The notes beneath the pieces are model-generated. The model searched no databases, was not told the DNA's origin, and saw only the letters and a list, made by a program, of their open reading frames with translations. 64,000 nucleotides of DNA, taken from positions 1,054,001-1,118,000 of the forward strand of contig NZ_CP033929.1 of assembly GCF_003815915.1 (NCBI RefSeq), in the 5' to 3' direction. A program made the position numbers and the translations under genes. Shown here piece after piece: positions 36,712-46,674 of the stretch (its first letter is position 1; each line of letters opens with the position of its first letter). The DNA comes from Chryseobacterium indoltheticum. Its GTDB lineage: Bacteria > Bacteroidota > Bacteroidia > Flavobacteriales > Weeksellaceae.

Positions 36712-37644
36712 TTAAACCGGTGTAGATTCGTTTTGGTTTTGGCTTTGTCTATAAAGTTTAGCACTGCTCCATTTAGCATGTTTTGAGGGCTCGATTTTAT
36801 AGCCTCTTTTATAGGTGTAGACTTTGGTAAATTCGGCTCCGAAGAATATCAGCATACACGAATAATTAATCCACATCATAATTAAAATTACTGTCCCTGC
36901 AGTTCCGAATGCTGAGGTAGGTTTAAACTGTCCGAAATAAAGACTAAGTAAAAATTTACCTAAAGTAAAAAGAGCTGCTGTAAGCAAAGCACCTTTCCAA
37001 ACAGATTTCCAGTTGATTTCTACATCCGGAAGTACTTTAAACATCAATGCAAAAAGCACAACAATGATTAAAAATCCTACTGAAAAATTAATAAGTTCAA
37101 CAATTAGGTAAGTTTCAAGACCGAAATAGGTTGTGATGAAGTTATTAAATAATCCAATTAATGATGATAAAACCATTGTAATCATCAGTAAAAATCCTAA
37201 AATAAGAATCATACCTAAAGAATTGGCTCGATCGAGGAGAAATTTTATTAAAGCTTTCTTGGGTGCCGCTTCTACATCCCAGAGATTATTCAAAGACTTC
37301 TGCAACTGAAAAAATAGGGTCGTAGAACCGTAGATCAATGATCCTATGCCTACAATTTTCATGAAAATATTTTCTTTATCGATGAGCGCTCCTGCAATCA
37401 TATCCTGAATACTTTGCGCAACATCCTGTCCCATCAGTCCGCTGATTTGTGTACTGATCTGCCCGCGAATTGCTTCTTCACCGAAAAAATATCCGGCAAT
37501 CCAGATAATGATAATCAACAAACCGGGAATTGAGAAGATAGCATAATAAGCAAGACTTGCTGAGTCATTGGACGCTGATGAATTATTCCATTCTGTAAAT
37601 GTTTCTTTGACGGTTTCCCAGAAAAATTTTAGTTCTTTTAGCAT
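36712..37644 (-). CDS. YihY/virulence factor BrkB family membrane protein
   Basis: 310 residues with six hydrophobic segments in the YihY pattern: SASLAYYAIFSIPGLLIIIIW, IYGSTTLFFQLQKSLNNLWDVE, GMILILGFLLMITMVLSSL and AFGTAGTVILIMMWINYSCMLIFFGAEFTKVY. The family was once called RNase BN in error; it is an inner-membrane protein of uncertain function. Short hydrophilic C-terminus. Confidence 0.93.
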   Translation of the reverse strand: MLKELKFFWETVKETFTEWNNSSASNDSASLAYYAIFSIPGLLIIIIWIAGYFFGEEAIRGQISTQISGLMGQDVAQSIQDMIAGALIDKENIFMKIVGIGSLIYGSTTLFFQLQKSLNNLWDVEAAPKKALIKFLLDRANSLGMILILGFLLMITMVLSSLIGLFNNFITTYFGLETYLIVELINFSVGFLIIVVLFALMFKVLPDVEINWKSVWKGALLTAALFTLGKFLLSLYFGQFKPTSAFGTAGTVILIMMWINYSCMLIFFGAEFTKVYTYKRGYKIEPSKHAKWSSAKLYRQSQNQNESTPV

Positions 37645-37971
37645 AGTAGAATATTAATAGATGTGATTTGATGATTAATATTGTCTTCAATTTGAAATCA
37701 AGAAATGACAATATTATTGTTTCACAATTTAACGCAAAGATTATTCCTTAACGTGAATTTTAGTAAACAAAGGAAAATAAATTTGCACGGTGAAGTGTAA
37801 ATAGCAGTTTAATGAATTACCTGTTGATTTCTAAATTAAAAAATGTAATAGAAGTTTTGGCTAAAGCCTGATGAATTGTGTTAAACTAAAAAACGGGCTA
37901 AAGCCCGTTCCTATTGAATATATATTGTTTTTATGCAGACTAAAAAAGTTTTTCTCAACCGCAATCATTTT
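37645..37971. other. Intergenic region with GGGCTAAAGCCC-type hairpins
   Basis: 327 bp without a gene. Two small hairpins sit near its 3' side: GGCTAAAGCC (37860-37869) and ACGGGCTAAAGCCCGT (37892-37907). The second looks like a dispersed intergenic repeat. The first half is AT-rich and holds nothing that I recognise. Confidence 0.6.
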
Positions 37972-40320
37972 TTAGAAAGGATATCCAATTGCAATATTTA
38001 GAATCAGATTATCTCTCCTCCAGCTGGAATCTCCAAAATTGATTCTGTCAAAAGCCCATCGGTCACCTTTTTCGTAATAAGGAACACGCAAAGGCATTGC
38101 GAGATCAAGTCTTAAAACTAAAATTGAAAAGTCAAGTCGTAAACCAACTCCTGCTCCTACAGCAATTTCACTTAGAAACTCTTTAGAAAACTTTCCTCCC
38201 GGTCTTGTATTGACTCCTTTATCATCGATGTCATCATTAATCAACCAGATATTTCCGGCATCAATAAATGCGGCAACATTTAAGAATTTATATAGATTGG
38301 CTCTGTATTCTGCATTCAGTTCCAACTTTATATCTCCGGACTGATCAAAAACAGCTCTGCTATTTTCTTCTCCTCTAGGATCGTAACTTCCAGGACCTAA
38401 AGTTCTTGCTCTGAATGCTCTGATACTGTTACTTCCCCCTACAAAAAACTGTCTTGAAAAGGGAATATGTTCTGAATTTCCGTACGGAATGGCAGCTCCT
38501 GCAATAAAACGTGAAGCGAATGATGTTTTTTCGCTAAACTTATGATAGAATCTTATATCATTTTCAATCTTAGCATATTGGCTGAAAGGAACTCCGAAAA
38601 TTGTTTTCTCCTTTCCTTCTTTTGCATTGGCTCCTGTTACAAGACCTGTAATATTTCCTGCCAAATCTAACATTCCTTTATAGTAAAATGTGTTTTTTCT
38701 CGGAAGCATTGTGGTGGAGTAGGTGTAAGAATACGTTGGCCCGAAAATAAGTTGTTGCTCAGTTATTCTTTGCAAATAAGGGTTGCCTTCTTTTAATGTT
38801 ATAAATTTAGGTGTTTCATTAGCAGGATCGATATATGAAACATCAATCAGTTTTAGCTCATGTTCTTTTCTTACATTCTCTTTCCACTGATATCCAAATG
38901 AGGCATTAAATGTATTTAAAGTATACAAAGTTGTACGGTTTTGGAATTCATATCCTAACTGAATATTAGTTCTTGGTACAAAAGCACTCGAAGAATTGAA
39001 ACGAAAAGGTGCTACGATTCTTGGTATCGATAATTGTACATTTGCTCCGGCTCTGAAAATATTTTCAGCATCTTCAGGCCCACCTATTTGAACATCAAAT
39101 GCACCATAAACAGAAGCTTTAAACTGTTCTGCACCACGGAAAAAGTTTCTTTGCGTCCAGTTTAGATTTAGTTCACTTCCTGCGTAATTGGCAGAATTGG
39201 TTCTTCCTAAAGCTTCCAAACGCAAAGATTGAAGTTCTCTTGGAGTTAAAACATAATACGCATCAAACTTATGATTTAATGAATCTGATATTACAAAGTC
39301 ATTTTTTACAAATTTAAAAACACCAAGACTAATCAATCTGTTAAGTGATAAATTGTGGTCTTTTCTGTTGTAGATATCGCCTTTGTTGAAATATAAAGCT
39401 CGGTCAAAAATTCTGGGTTTAAATTTTTTATCAGGATCAACCACGTAAATATCGTTGTACTCATATCCTTTTAAAGAATCAGGATTCATTGGGATATTGT
39501 ATTTTCCTTTTTTCGCATCGCGAAGATTATAATTGGGAAAAACGACTACTTTGTCAATTGTAAACTGCTCGGTCGCCAGTTTAGGAGTGTTGTCTTTCAG
39601 TTTTACAATGAGCTCTACTTTCGGCTCTTTAGTAACAGTACTGTCTGCCTGTACGATAATATTATCCGGACTGAAGTAATAAAAACCTTTATCTTTTAAA
39701 CCATCGTCAATTCTTTGTCGTTCGTTTTTGATGACATCAAGATCAAAAGGATTTCCTGTTTTAAGTAAAGTTTTCGCTTTTAAATTCTGAATTTCACTGT
39801 TAATGAGCGTAGAATCTTGTGGGAAATTCACATTGCTTATCAAATATCGTGCTCCAGGATTTAAGGTATAAATTACCTGTGCTTTTTTATTTTTTGAAAC
39901 GGTGTCGTATTTTGCTTTTGCATTAAAATACCCTTTGTTCTCAGAATAGTTGACAATAATATCTTTGTTGAATTCTCTGTCAACATCTCCCAGCAATACA
40001 GGCTCTTCACCAAATTTATATTTCAGCCAGTATTTCAGGCCTTTTTCTTTTTTGGGTTCCGAAGTAGCATTGTAAGCATATAATTTTGGTCTTAATCCAA
40101 GAAAACTAGAATTTGGTTTGGGGGTAAGATTTTCTTCGAGTGCTGACTGCAATTCACTTTTTTCTTTTTTGGAAAGAGTATCACTTTCTATTTTCACTTC
40201 TGCTCCGGTGTAGAGCATCTGTCCGTCTTTCAGAAATTTCGTATTGCTACATGAGATAACTGCCACTGTAACTCCCGATGCCAAAAAATATTTGCAGTAT
40301 ATGTTAAACTTATTCTTCAT
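37972..40320 (-). CDS. tamL: TamL: BamA/TamA-type outer-membrane lipoprotein
   Basis: 782 residues. A lipoprotein signal ends at C24 (VTVAVISC-SNTKFLKDGQ), the trait that separates Bacteroidetes TamL from TamA. POTRA-like repeats occupy about residues 100-340, and the Omp85 barrel follows with FFRGAEQFKASVYGAF, FFVGGSNSIRAFRARTLGPG (the lid-lock type motif) and the terminal ERDNLILNIAIGYPF-like strand. Its start overlaps the tamB stop by one base. The TamB-TamL pair helps move proteins or phospholipids to the outer membrane. Confidence 0.9.
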   Translation of the reverse strand: MKNKFNIYCKYFLASGVTVAVISCSNTKFLKDGQMLYTGAEVKIESDTLSKKEKSELQSALEENLTPKPNSSFLGLRPKLYAYNATSEPKKEKGLKYWLKYKFGEEPVLLGDVDREFNKDIIVNYSENKGYFNAKAKYDTVSKNKKAQVIYTLNPGARYLISNVNFPQDSTLINSEIQNLKAKTLLKTGNPFDLDVIKNERQRIDDGLKDKGFYYFSPDNIIVQADSTVTKEPKVELIVKLKDNTPKLATEQFTIDKVVVFPNYNLRDAKKGKYNIPMNPDSLKGYEYNDIYVVDPDKKFKPRIFDRALYFNKGDIYNRKDHNLSLNRLISLGVFKFVKNDFVISDSLNHKFDAYYVLTPRELQSLRLEALGRTNSANYAGSELNLNWTQRNFFRGAEQFKASVYGAFDVQIGGPEDAENIFRAGANVQLSIPRIVAPFRFNSSSAFVPRTNIQLGYEFQNRTTLYTLNTFNASFGYQWKENVRKEHELKLIDVSYIDPANETPKFITLKEGNPYLQRITEQQLIFGPTYSYTYSTTMLPRKNTFYYKGMLDLAGNITGLVTGANAKEGKEKTIFGVPFSQYAKIENDIRFYHKFSEKTSFASRFIAGAAIPYGNSEHIPFSRQFFVGGSNSIRAFRARTLGPGSYDPRGEENSRAVFDQSGDIKLELNAEYRANLYKFLNVAAFIDAGNIWLINDDIDDKGVNTRPGGKFSKEFLSEIAVGAGVGLRLDFSILVLRLDLAMPLRVPYYEKGDRWAFDRINFGDSSWRRDNLILNIAIGYPF

Positions 40321-43300
40321 TATTTAAATTCTACAACTTGGTTATCTTGTTTTCTCTTTTTTTCTTTAATTTCCCTGTTTCTGTTATTTCGAGATTTACG
40401 GAAAATATCACGGAATTTATCGTAATCTAAAGTGATGATAAATCCGACTCCGGTTTCTACAATTTGTCCTTGCAAAGCTACCTGATAATCATTTTTTCGG
40501 TAAGCTCTCAGCATATACCTTCCGTCTCTGGAAAGGCTGTAGTCTATGGTAACATCTCCGGCAATATTGGTCGTATTTTCGTTTTGTCTCGCTTCACCTT
40601 CCAATCCGAAATTACTTCCTACAGTAACTTTCAGACGATCATTCAGTAGTTTTTTACTGATGTCTACATTCAGATCGGTTCTTGTATTTTGGGTTCCTGT
40701 AGAATAATCTTCTGTAGATTCAAGATCAAAATTCAGGTCTACTCCTTTGATAAGATTTGAGGCAATATTATTAAGCTGTTGCGAAAGAATTTTACTTACA
40801 CTTTGTCTCGCCATGGTTTCAGCAGACACTCCGGAATTGCTTTCAAAAGGATTTTCTCCGATAAAACGATTCAGTAAAAGCAAGGCAAAAACCTGCTTGT
40901 TCATTTCATTTTCATCTTGTCGCAATTGAGCAAGTTTTCCGTCTATTGTTTCTGTCACGGTAGAAGATACGGCATTGTTTTTTTCGTCTGTAGTAATATC
41001 AAAAGATATTTCAGGTTTCAGCAGTTCTCCTTTTAGAATCAATAAAGTGTTAAACGGAATTCTTTGTTTAAATTGATTAAGATCGGCAGGATTACCTGCA
41101 AACTGTTGTTCTACAAGATCAATAGGTGCCGCCTCGGTTTTATATATAGCAGTAATATCTAGTTTCGCGGTTGTAGGCTCGCCGGTCCAGGTTATTGTAC
41201 TTCCTTTTTGGATGTCAAATTTTCTTTTCAGAAGGCTTACAGACATTTCGTAACTTCCTTTTTCTACCTGATAAACGCCGACTAAAGTAGTTTTTCCTGA
41301 AGGGTCAATTCCGCCTGTCAAATCTGCTTCACCCTGAAGTTTTACAAAATCTCCGTTGGCTTTATCAATGATGATCGACATTTTCGCTTCTTTATCTACT
41401 TCTATATTTACATTTACATCCAATCCTTTAATTGGGCTTTGTGCATCAATAGAATCGGCTTTGATGGTTTTATTTAAAGCAACCTGATCCTGATCGATAA
41501 ATTCTACAATACCATCTCTTTCCTGCAACGAAGGGCTAGACTGCGGAAGAACAAAAGTGAAATCGGTTGTTTCTGAAACAGATAATCTTCCGTCAACTTT
41601 TGGTAAGTCTAGATTTCCGCCAACTTTTAATGCTGCATCAATTGCTAAAATTCCGTACATCATGGCATCGTTTGATTTTTCAGAATTTACAACCTTGAAG
41701 TCTTTAGCTTTCAGATCTAAATTAAATGCAAAATCTCTATAAGTCTGCGTTAAAATCTGCCCGTCGATGTTCAGAGAATTTCCGTCTTTATCATTAATTT
41801 TAAAGTCGTCAAATTCAATTCCGCGGTTGGTAAATCCTATTTTATCATTGATGTTTCTGAAATCACTTCCCGTTTGTGAAATCATTAAGCCAACATTATT
41901 AAGCTTAATATCTCCAAGAATTTTCGGTGCAGTCGTCGTTCCGGTAATTTTAAGATCTCCCGAAAGATAACCTTCTGTGTTGGTAATTGCGTTCATAGAA
42001 AAGCCCTGAAGTGTTTTCATTTGAAGCTGATTCATATCTAAATTTAAATCAAACGTGCTCGAAGAAGTGTTGTAATTTCCTAAGATTTTCACATCATTAT
42101 TATTCCCGGAAAGTGCAATATCAGCGTTCAGAAGATTCGCTGATTGGTTATTAACTTTTATCGCTAAATTCCCAACCGGACTTCCATAAACGATCAGATC
42201 AGAAACATTGATGTCTGAAGTGAAGGTCATGTTTTTGGTTAAATCTCTCAACTGTGCTGTTCCGTTGATGGTTCCTTTGGCCAGCAGTGAATCTTTTTTA
42301 ATGATCTCTGTAATCGTTTCTATTTTAAAATCTTTTAAAGAAACATTCAGCGGACTGGTTGGTGAATTGCTTTCAGACTGCAAAGAAATTTCTGCTCCCG
42401 AATTGGAAAGTTTGAAATTATCTGCAACAATTCCCTGACTGAAAATCTGAATTTTATTGTTTTCAGCAACCGTCCAATCCATATAATTTAATTTTAAACC
42501 ATTAGGATTCAGTGATATTTCGGTAACATCATTCAACGATTTGGCATTCCCTGCAATCAGGAACTGCGTTTCGTCTTTATCATCTTTTGTGGTGATATTA
42601 TAATTAATGATGTTATTGGCAACATCACCATTGATATTCACTTTATTTATAGCAAAACTTTCACTTTTCAAAGCAGCAACATCAAGATTGTATTGTAAAG
42701 CCTGATTTTCGTTGGTGATCTTTAAACTTGTATTTTCTAAAGAATTTGTTCCATATAAAACCTGTGGAATTTTTGCATCCAATTCTATTTTCTGAGAATC
42801 TGCGTTGTAATTTCCTGTAATATTGATGGTTTCAAAACTTTTCAGATCTGGTACAAATTTTCTGATCAGATCATCATTTTTAATCGTTGCATTGATGGTG
42901 AAAAATTGTCCGGCATCTATTTTCTGAGCTTTGCCGGGTTTCTGAAACTGATAATATTGATTGATCGTTTGGCTTAAAGCTCCGAAAATCTGTGTAAGTT
43001 TATATTTACCATTCAGTTCAACATCTGCAATCTGCGAATTGAATTGAATTAAAGTTGAGTCTGCCGTAGAAACTGCATTAAGCCTAACTTCCTGAATAGG
43101 GTAGACTTCTTTAGCATCTGAAATGGCAAAGTCTTTTAAATTAAGATAACCGTTCAAATTATCAGGATCGAGACTTTTAAAATCTCCGTCAATTCCACCG
43201 GCAATAATCATTGGTGAGCTGTAGAATCCTAATTTATTAAGATCTAATTTATTGATGTTTCCATTAACTTTTACGGTAGGATTTTTCTCATCATAAACTC

Positions 43301-45368
43301 CGGAAGCGGCAAGATGTAGATTGGCATTCGGATCTTTTGAGTTTAAATCAATATCATAAGCACCACGGTTTATTTTCCCTTTCAGATTCATATTCTGATA
43401 GGTATAGCCGTTGTAAGTTGCAGATTGTACATCACCCGAAAGATTTGCAGACATTGTTTTCGGATCAAAACCTTGTCCTTTTGCATTGATCTGGGCGGTA
43501 ATGCTTCCTATATCTTTATTTTGAATCAGTTTTCCGATTTGAAGACTCTGCAGGTTTGCTTTTACATCAAAAGTTTCTCTGTTTTTTCTGCGCATATCGG
43601 CTTTAGCAATAACGGCAGCATTTCCTAAAGTGGAAGTTAAACGTAAATTGGCATCCACCACTTTCGTTGTACCTTTTGCGGTTCCTCGGATTGTAAATGA
43701 AGAAGGCAGAGTGATATTGTTCGGGATTGTATTTTTTGGAACTAAATTATAAATGGTTTTGGATGAAGACGCAAGTTCTGCTACTTTCAAATCGTAATAC
43801 AACTGATCCGGATTCATCGCATTTTTGATTTTCCCTGAAGCCAAAACCCTCAATTGGTCTAAACCAGAAATTTTTAAATTTTGAATCGTTAAATCATTCA
43901 CTGTTCCGTTGACCAAAGCATTTACATTCAATGTAGCATTCGGATATTTGTTGAACGGTGCCGTGTTTTTTAAAGTAGGAACAATATTTAAAATGTCAGC
44001 AAACCCGATTTTAGAATCACGGATGTCGGCAGAAATTTTTACCGCTCCAAGATTGGATGATAATTGGTCAATCGAATTGTAATTTAAAATAACTTCGTCT
44101 CGCAAAATAGTTTTCGGAGTCTGTAAATAAAGATTTTTCAGATACGCTTCTTTTTGTGCATACACAAAATCGGTGTTGAATTTCTGTACATTCAAACCTC
44201 TTGCTTCCTGTATTTCTGCTGATTTTACACTTCCTGCAAAACCATTGTTTTCCATTTTGAAATTTCGGACGTCTATATTTAATTTGCCAAAATTAAGATG
44301 ATTAAAATCCATTCCGCTTTTTGTGGGAGCGATTGCTGTGTTGTTATAAACAACTTTCACATCGTCCAAAAGAAGTTTTCCCAAAAGCACTTTCATTGCT
44401 TTTTCTTTTGCGGAATTTTTTGAAACTTCAGGTTTTTCTTCGTTTTTAGGATTGGCATTTTCTGTCGGAAGAAATAAGTTGGCATTAATATTTGCTCCAG
44501 TTAAATAAACATTTCCAACATTATAGTCGTTGTTTTCAAGATCAATGCTGTTTACTTTTGTGCTTAATTCTTTGAAGATAACTTTTGCAAAAGTTTTGGT
44601 ATTGTCGTCGCCGTAGTCTATGTCAAAATTGGTCAGGTTTATTTTGTTTAAACCTAATTTCATCGCCTTTTTCTGATTCAGAGAATCTACTTTTTGTTCA
44701 ACATTGGCAGCAACTTCCTTCACCAAATCCTGTTTCAGTTTTAATTTTAATCCGTCAAGATTAATATCGTTGACAGCATACGAATTGTTTTGAAGGTCAA
44801 AAGTTTTTACGCGTGTATCGAAAGATTTAAAATATACTTTAATATCATTTCTCGACTGCTGATCGTTGAAAGTAACCCCGATATCCTTTAATTTTATTTT
44901 ATCTAAAGAAATAATAAAAGGCTTCGAAGGTTTTTGTTCCTGTTCTTTATCTGAAGTTGCAAACGCATCAATGATATAATCAAAATTAAATTTTCCCTGA
45001 GGATTTCTAACTACGTTTGCACGAACGCCTTCCAGATCAATTGATGTAAGATCGGCTTTAGAGTTAATCAATTTCCACATATCTAAACCTACATCAACTT
45101 TTCTTGCAGAAAGCAATGTGTCTACATTTTGACCTTTCAGGTATAGGTTTTCCATCACCAGGCTGTTAGGAAAACCGATATATACTTTGTCGAGGCTTAC
45201 TTTGGTTTTTATTTTTTTCTCGAGATAAACGATCAGTTTATCTTTTACAAAGTTTTGAACCGCCGGAAGTCTTAAACTTAAGATGAGCAGTATGATTAAA
45301 ACGATAAAAGAGATAATTGTAATTACAATACCTCTGAGAATTTTTCTTTTATTGAATTTTATTTTCAA
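40320..45368 (-). CDS. tamB: Translocation/assembly module protein TamB
   Basis: 1682 residues, the largest gene here. An N-terminal membrane anchor (GIVITIISFIVLIILLILSL) is followed by a very long repetitive beta-rich region typical of AsmA-like lipid-transfer proteins, and a C-terminal DUF490/TamB domain (from about 1300) with GDFVKLQGEADLTGGIDPSG and VEKGSYEMSVSLLKRKF. It spans the periplasm and works with the outer-membrane partner TamL encoded immediately downstream. Members of this length are common in Bacteroidetes. Confidence 0.92.
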   Translation of the reverse strand: MKIKFNKRKILRGIVITIISFIVLIILLILSLRLPAVQNFVKDKLIVYLEKKIKTKVSLDKVYIGFPNSLVMENLYLKGQNVDTLLSARKVDVGLDMWKLINSKADLTSIDLEGVRANVVRNPQGKFNFDYIIDAFATSDKEQEQKPSKPFIISLDKIKLKDIGVTFNDQQSRNDIKVYFKSFDTRVKTFDLQNNSYAVNDINLDGLKLKLKQDLVKEVAANVEQKVDSLNQKKAMKLGLNKINLTNFDIDYGDDNTKTFAKVIFKELSTKVNSIDLENNDYNVGNVYLTGANINANLFLPTENANPKNEEKPEVSKNSAKEKAMKVLLGKLLLDDVKVVYNNTAIAPTKSGMDFNHLNFGKLNIDVRNFKMENNGFAGSVKSAEIQEARGLNVQKFNTDFVYAQKEAYLKNLYLQTPKTILRDEVILNYNSIDQLSSNLGAVKISADIRDSKIGFADILNIVPTLKNTAPFNKYPNATLNVNALVNGTVNDLTIQNLKISGLDQLRVLASGKIKNAMNPDQLYYDLKVAELASSSKTIYNLVPKNTIPNNITLPSSFTIRGTAKGTTKVVDANLRLTSTLGNAAVIAKADMRRKNRETFDVKANLQSLQIGKLIQNKDIGSITAQINAKGQGFDPKTMSANLSGDVQSATYNGYTYQNMNLKGKINRGAYDIDLNSKDPNANLHLAASGVYDEKNPTVKVNGNINKLDLNKLGFYSSPMIIAGGIDGDFKSLDPDNLNGYLNLKDFAISDAKEVYPIQEVRLNAVSTADSTLIQFNSQIADVELNGKYKLTQIFGALSQTINQYYQFQKPGKAQKIDAGQFFTINATIKNDDLIRKFVPDLKSFETINITGNYNADSQKIELDAKIPQVLYGTNSLENTSLKITNENQALQYNLDVAALKSESFAINKVNINGDVANNIINYNITTKDDKDETQFLIAGNAKSLNDVTEISLNPNGLKLNYMDWTVAENNKIQIFSQGIVADNFKLSNSGAEISLQSESNSPTSPLNVSLKDFKIETITEIIKKDSLLAKGTINGTAQLRDLTKNMTFTSDINVSDLIVYGSPVGNLAIKVNNQSANLLNADIALSGNNNDVKILGNYNTSSSTFDLNLDMNQLQMKTLQGFSMNAITNTEGYLSGDLKITGTTTAPKILGDIKLNNVGLMISQTGSDFRNINDKIGFTNRGIEFDDFKINDKDGNSLNIDGQILTQTYRDFAFNLDLKAKDFKVVNSEKSNDAMMYGILAIDAALKVGGNLDLPKVDGRLSVSETTDFTFVLPQSSPSLQERDGIVEFIDQDQVALNKTIKADSIDAQSPIKGLDVNVNIEVDKEAKMSIIIDKANGDFVKLQGEADLTGGIDPSGKTTLVGVYQVEKGSYEMSVSLLKRKFDIQKGSTITWTGEPTTAKLDITAIYKTEAAPIDLVEQQFAGNPADLNQFKQRIPFNTLLILKGELLKPEISFDITTDEKNNAVSSTVTETIDGKLAQLRQDENEMNKQVFALLLLNRFIGENPFESNSGVSAETMARQSVSKILSQQLNNIASNLIKGVDLNFDLESTEDYSTGTQNTRTDLNVDISKKLLNDRLKVTVGSNFGLEGEARQNENTTNIAGDVTIDYSLSRDGRYMLRAYRKNDYQVALQGQIVETGVGFIITLDYDKFRDIFRKSRNNRNREIKEKKRKQDNQVVEFK

Positions 45369-45777
45369 AATTTCTGTGATTTAGCCAATAAATACTTTTT
45401 TTTGATTGATGAGTGTTTTTTATCATCGGTTTTAAAAATACGAATTTTAACTTAAATTTTAAAAATTTGAAATTTGATGAGCTGTACCATGATTTAACTT
45501 TTTTTTGAAAAAAGCCCGTTGAAAGGGCTTATTTTGAAATATGAGCAATATGTTTGCCAACGCGGCAAATTTGTTAAAATTTTCTAAATATGTGGTATAT
45601 TTAATATACAAAAACCTGCTCAGTGAACAGGTTTTTGTGTTGATGTATGCCTCGTTGAAATTTAAATATTATGGAATATTTAAAGTGAATAGGTTTTCAG
45701 ATGTTAGTTGAGTTACAACTGCGACATACATCTGATGGAGATTCAATTCATAGTTTATATATATTTAGATGAGTTAA
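45369..45777. other. Intergenic region between ccoP and tamB with two terminators
   Basis: 409 bp. AAGCCC/GGGCTT (45512-45517 with 45525-45530) beside a T-rich tract and ACAAAAACCTG/CAGGTTTTTGT (45608-45618 with 45628-45638) are both terminator-like for minus-strand transcription leaving ccoP. A short plus-strand open frame near 45541 has no start context or recognisable product. The rest is AT-rich. Confidence 0.6.
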
Positions 45778-46656
45778 TTATTCTTGCCATTTTACAGATT
45801 CACCTTGAGGCGCTGCGCCACCCTGTTTTTCTGTGATGGGAGATTTCTCCTGATTGATGTGATAAATATAGGATGCGATTTTTTCTGCATCTCTTCCTGT
45901 AATGGTTCCTTCTGTAATGAAAGGTCGCATTGTAGGATTATTTGGAGAACCGTTTTCGAGCATCCAGAAGACATTTTTAAACAAACTTTTCTCTTTGATG
46001 TTGATCCAGTGTGTATCGGTAAGATTTGGTCCGATGCCGCCTTTTCCTCCGTCTGCGTGACAGGTTACACAATTGGTTTTAAAAAGTTGCTCACCTTCTG
46101 CAATATAATCTGCGCTGTATTTTGCAGTTTCCAAATTAATAGGCGGAGCATTTTTTTCGTATTCTGCAATAGATGCCAACTGTAATTTGGCTTCTCTGTC
46201 ATATTCCGCTTCAGGATGAGCATAATCTGTAAAGGCAAAAGCAATAAGATAGACTGCGCAGAATATCATTCCGAAATAAAAGAGACCAATCCACCATTTG
46301 GGTAAAGAGTTGTCGAGCTCGGTAATCCCGTCGAAACCGTGATCGATCAGAATATCTTTTTCTTCAGACTGTGATTGTTTTTTGAAAGCCGAGTTCCAAA
46401 GCTTCTGGAAATATGGAGTTGCATTGTTAGTGATATACTCCTTCTTTTCTTCATCGGTGAGTCTTGCGAATCTTTCATTTTCTACCAAATCACCGATAGA
46501 ATTCATAATGAGCAATAAAATCGTAATGATGATCAGCAATGCCCAAAAGAAAGGAGTAGAAAAATAATTGGCATCTTGTGCGAACATTTCGAACGCCATT
46601 ATAGTAATACCAATCGTTATTGCTATATATATAGATATGGGGGTTCTTGTTTTCAT
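45778..46656 (-). CDS. ccoP: cbb3-type cytochrome c oxidase subunit CcoP (single heme)
   Basis: 292 residues. Two N-terminal membrane segments, a third (WWIGLFYFGMIFCAVYLIAF) and one cytochrome c domain with the heme site CVTCH (C196, C199, H200) and the distal Met in NPTMRPF. Proteobacterial CcoP has two hemes c; only one CxxCH is present here. Encoded 18 bp after the CcoNO fusion. It feeds electrons to the high-affinity oxidase used at low oxygen. No separate CcoQ gene was found. Confidence 0.93.
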   Translation of the reverse strand: MKTRTPISIYIAITIGITIMAFEMFAQDANYFSTPFFWALLIIITILLLIMNSIGDLVENERFARLTDEEKKEYITNNATPYFQKLWNSAFKKQSQSEEKDILIDHGFDGITELDNSLPKWWIGLFYFGMIFCAVYLIAFAFTDYAHPEAEYDREAKLQLASIAEYEKNAPPINLETAKYSADYIAEGEQLFKTNCVTCHADGGKGGIGPNLTDTHWINIKEKSLFKNVFWMLENGSPNNPTMRPFITEGTITGRDAEKIASYIYHINQEKSPITEKQGGAAPQGESVKWQE

Positions 46657-46674
46657 TTTAATTGATATTTAAAA

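Noticed and set aside
45541..45720. Short open frame of about 55 codons between ccoP and tamB
   Set aside because: It runs through a terminator hairpin, has no recognisable signal or family feature and no start context.
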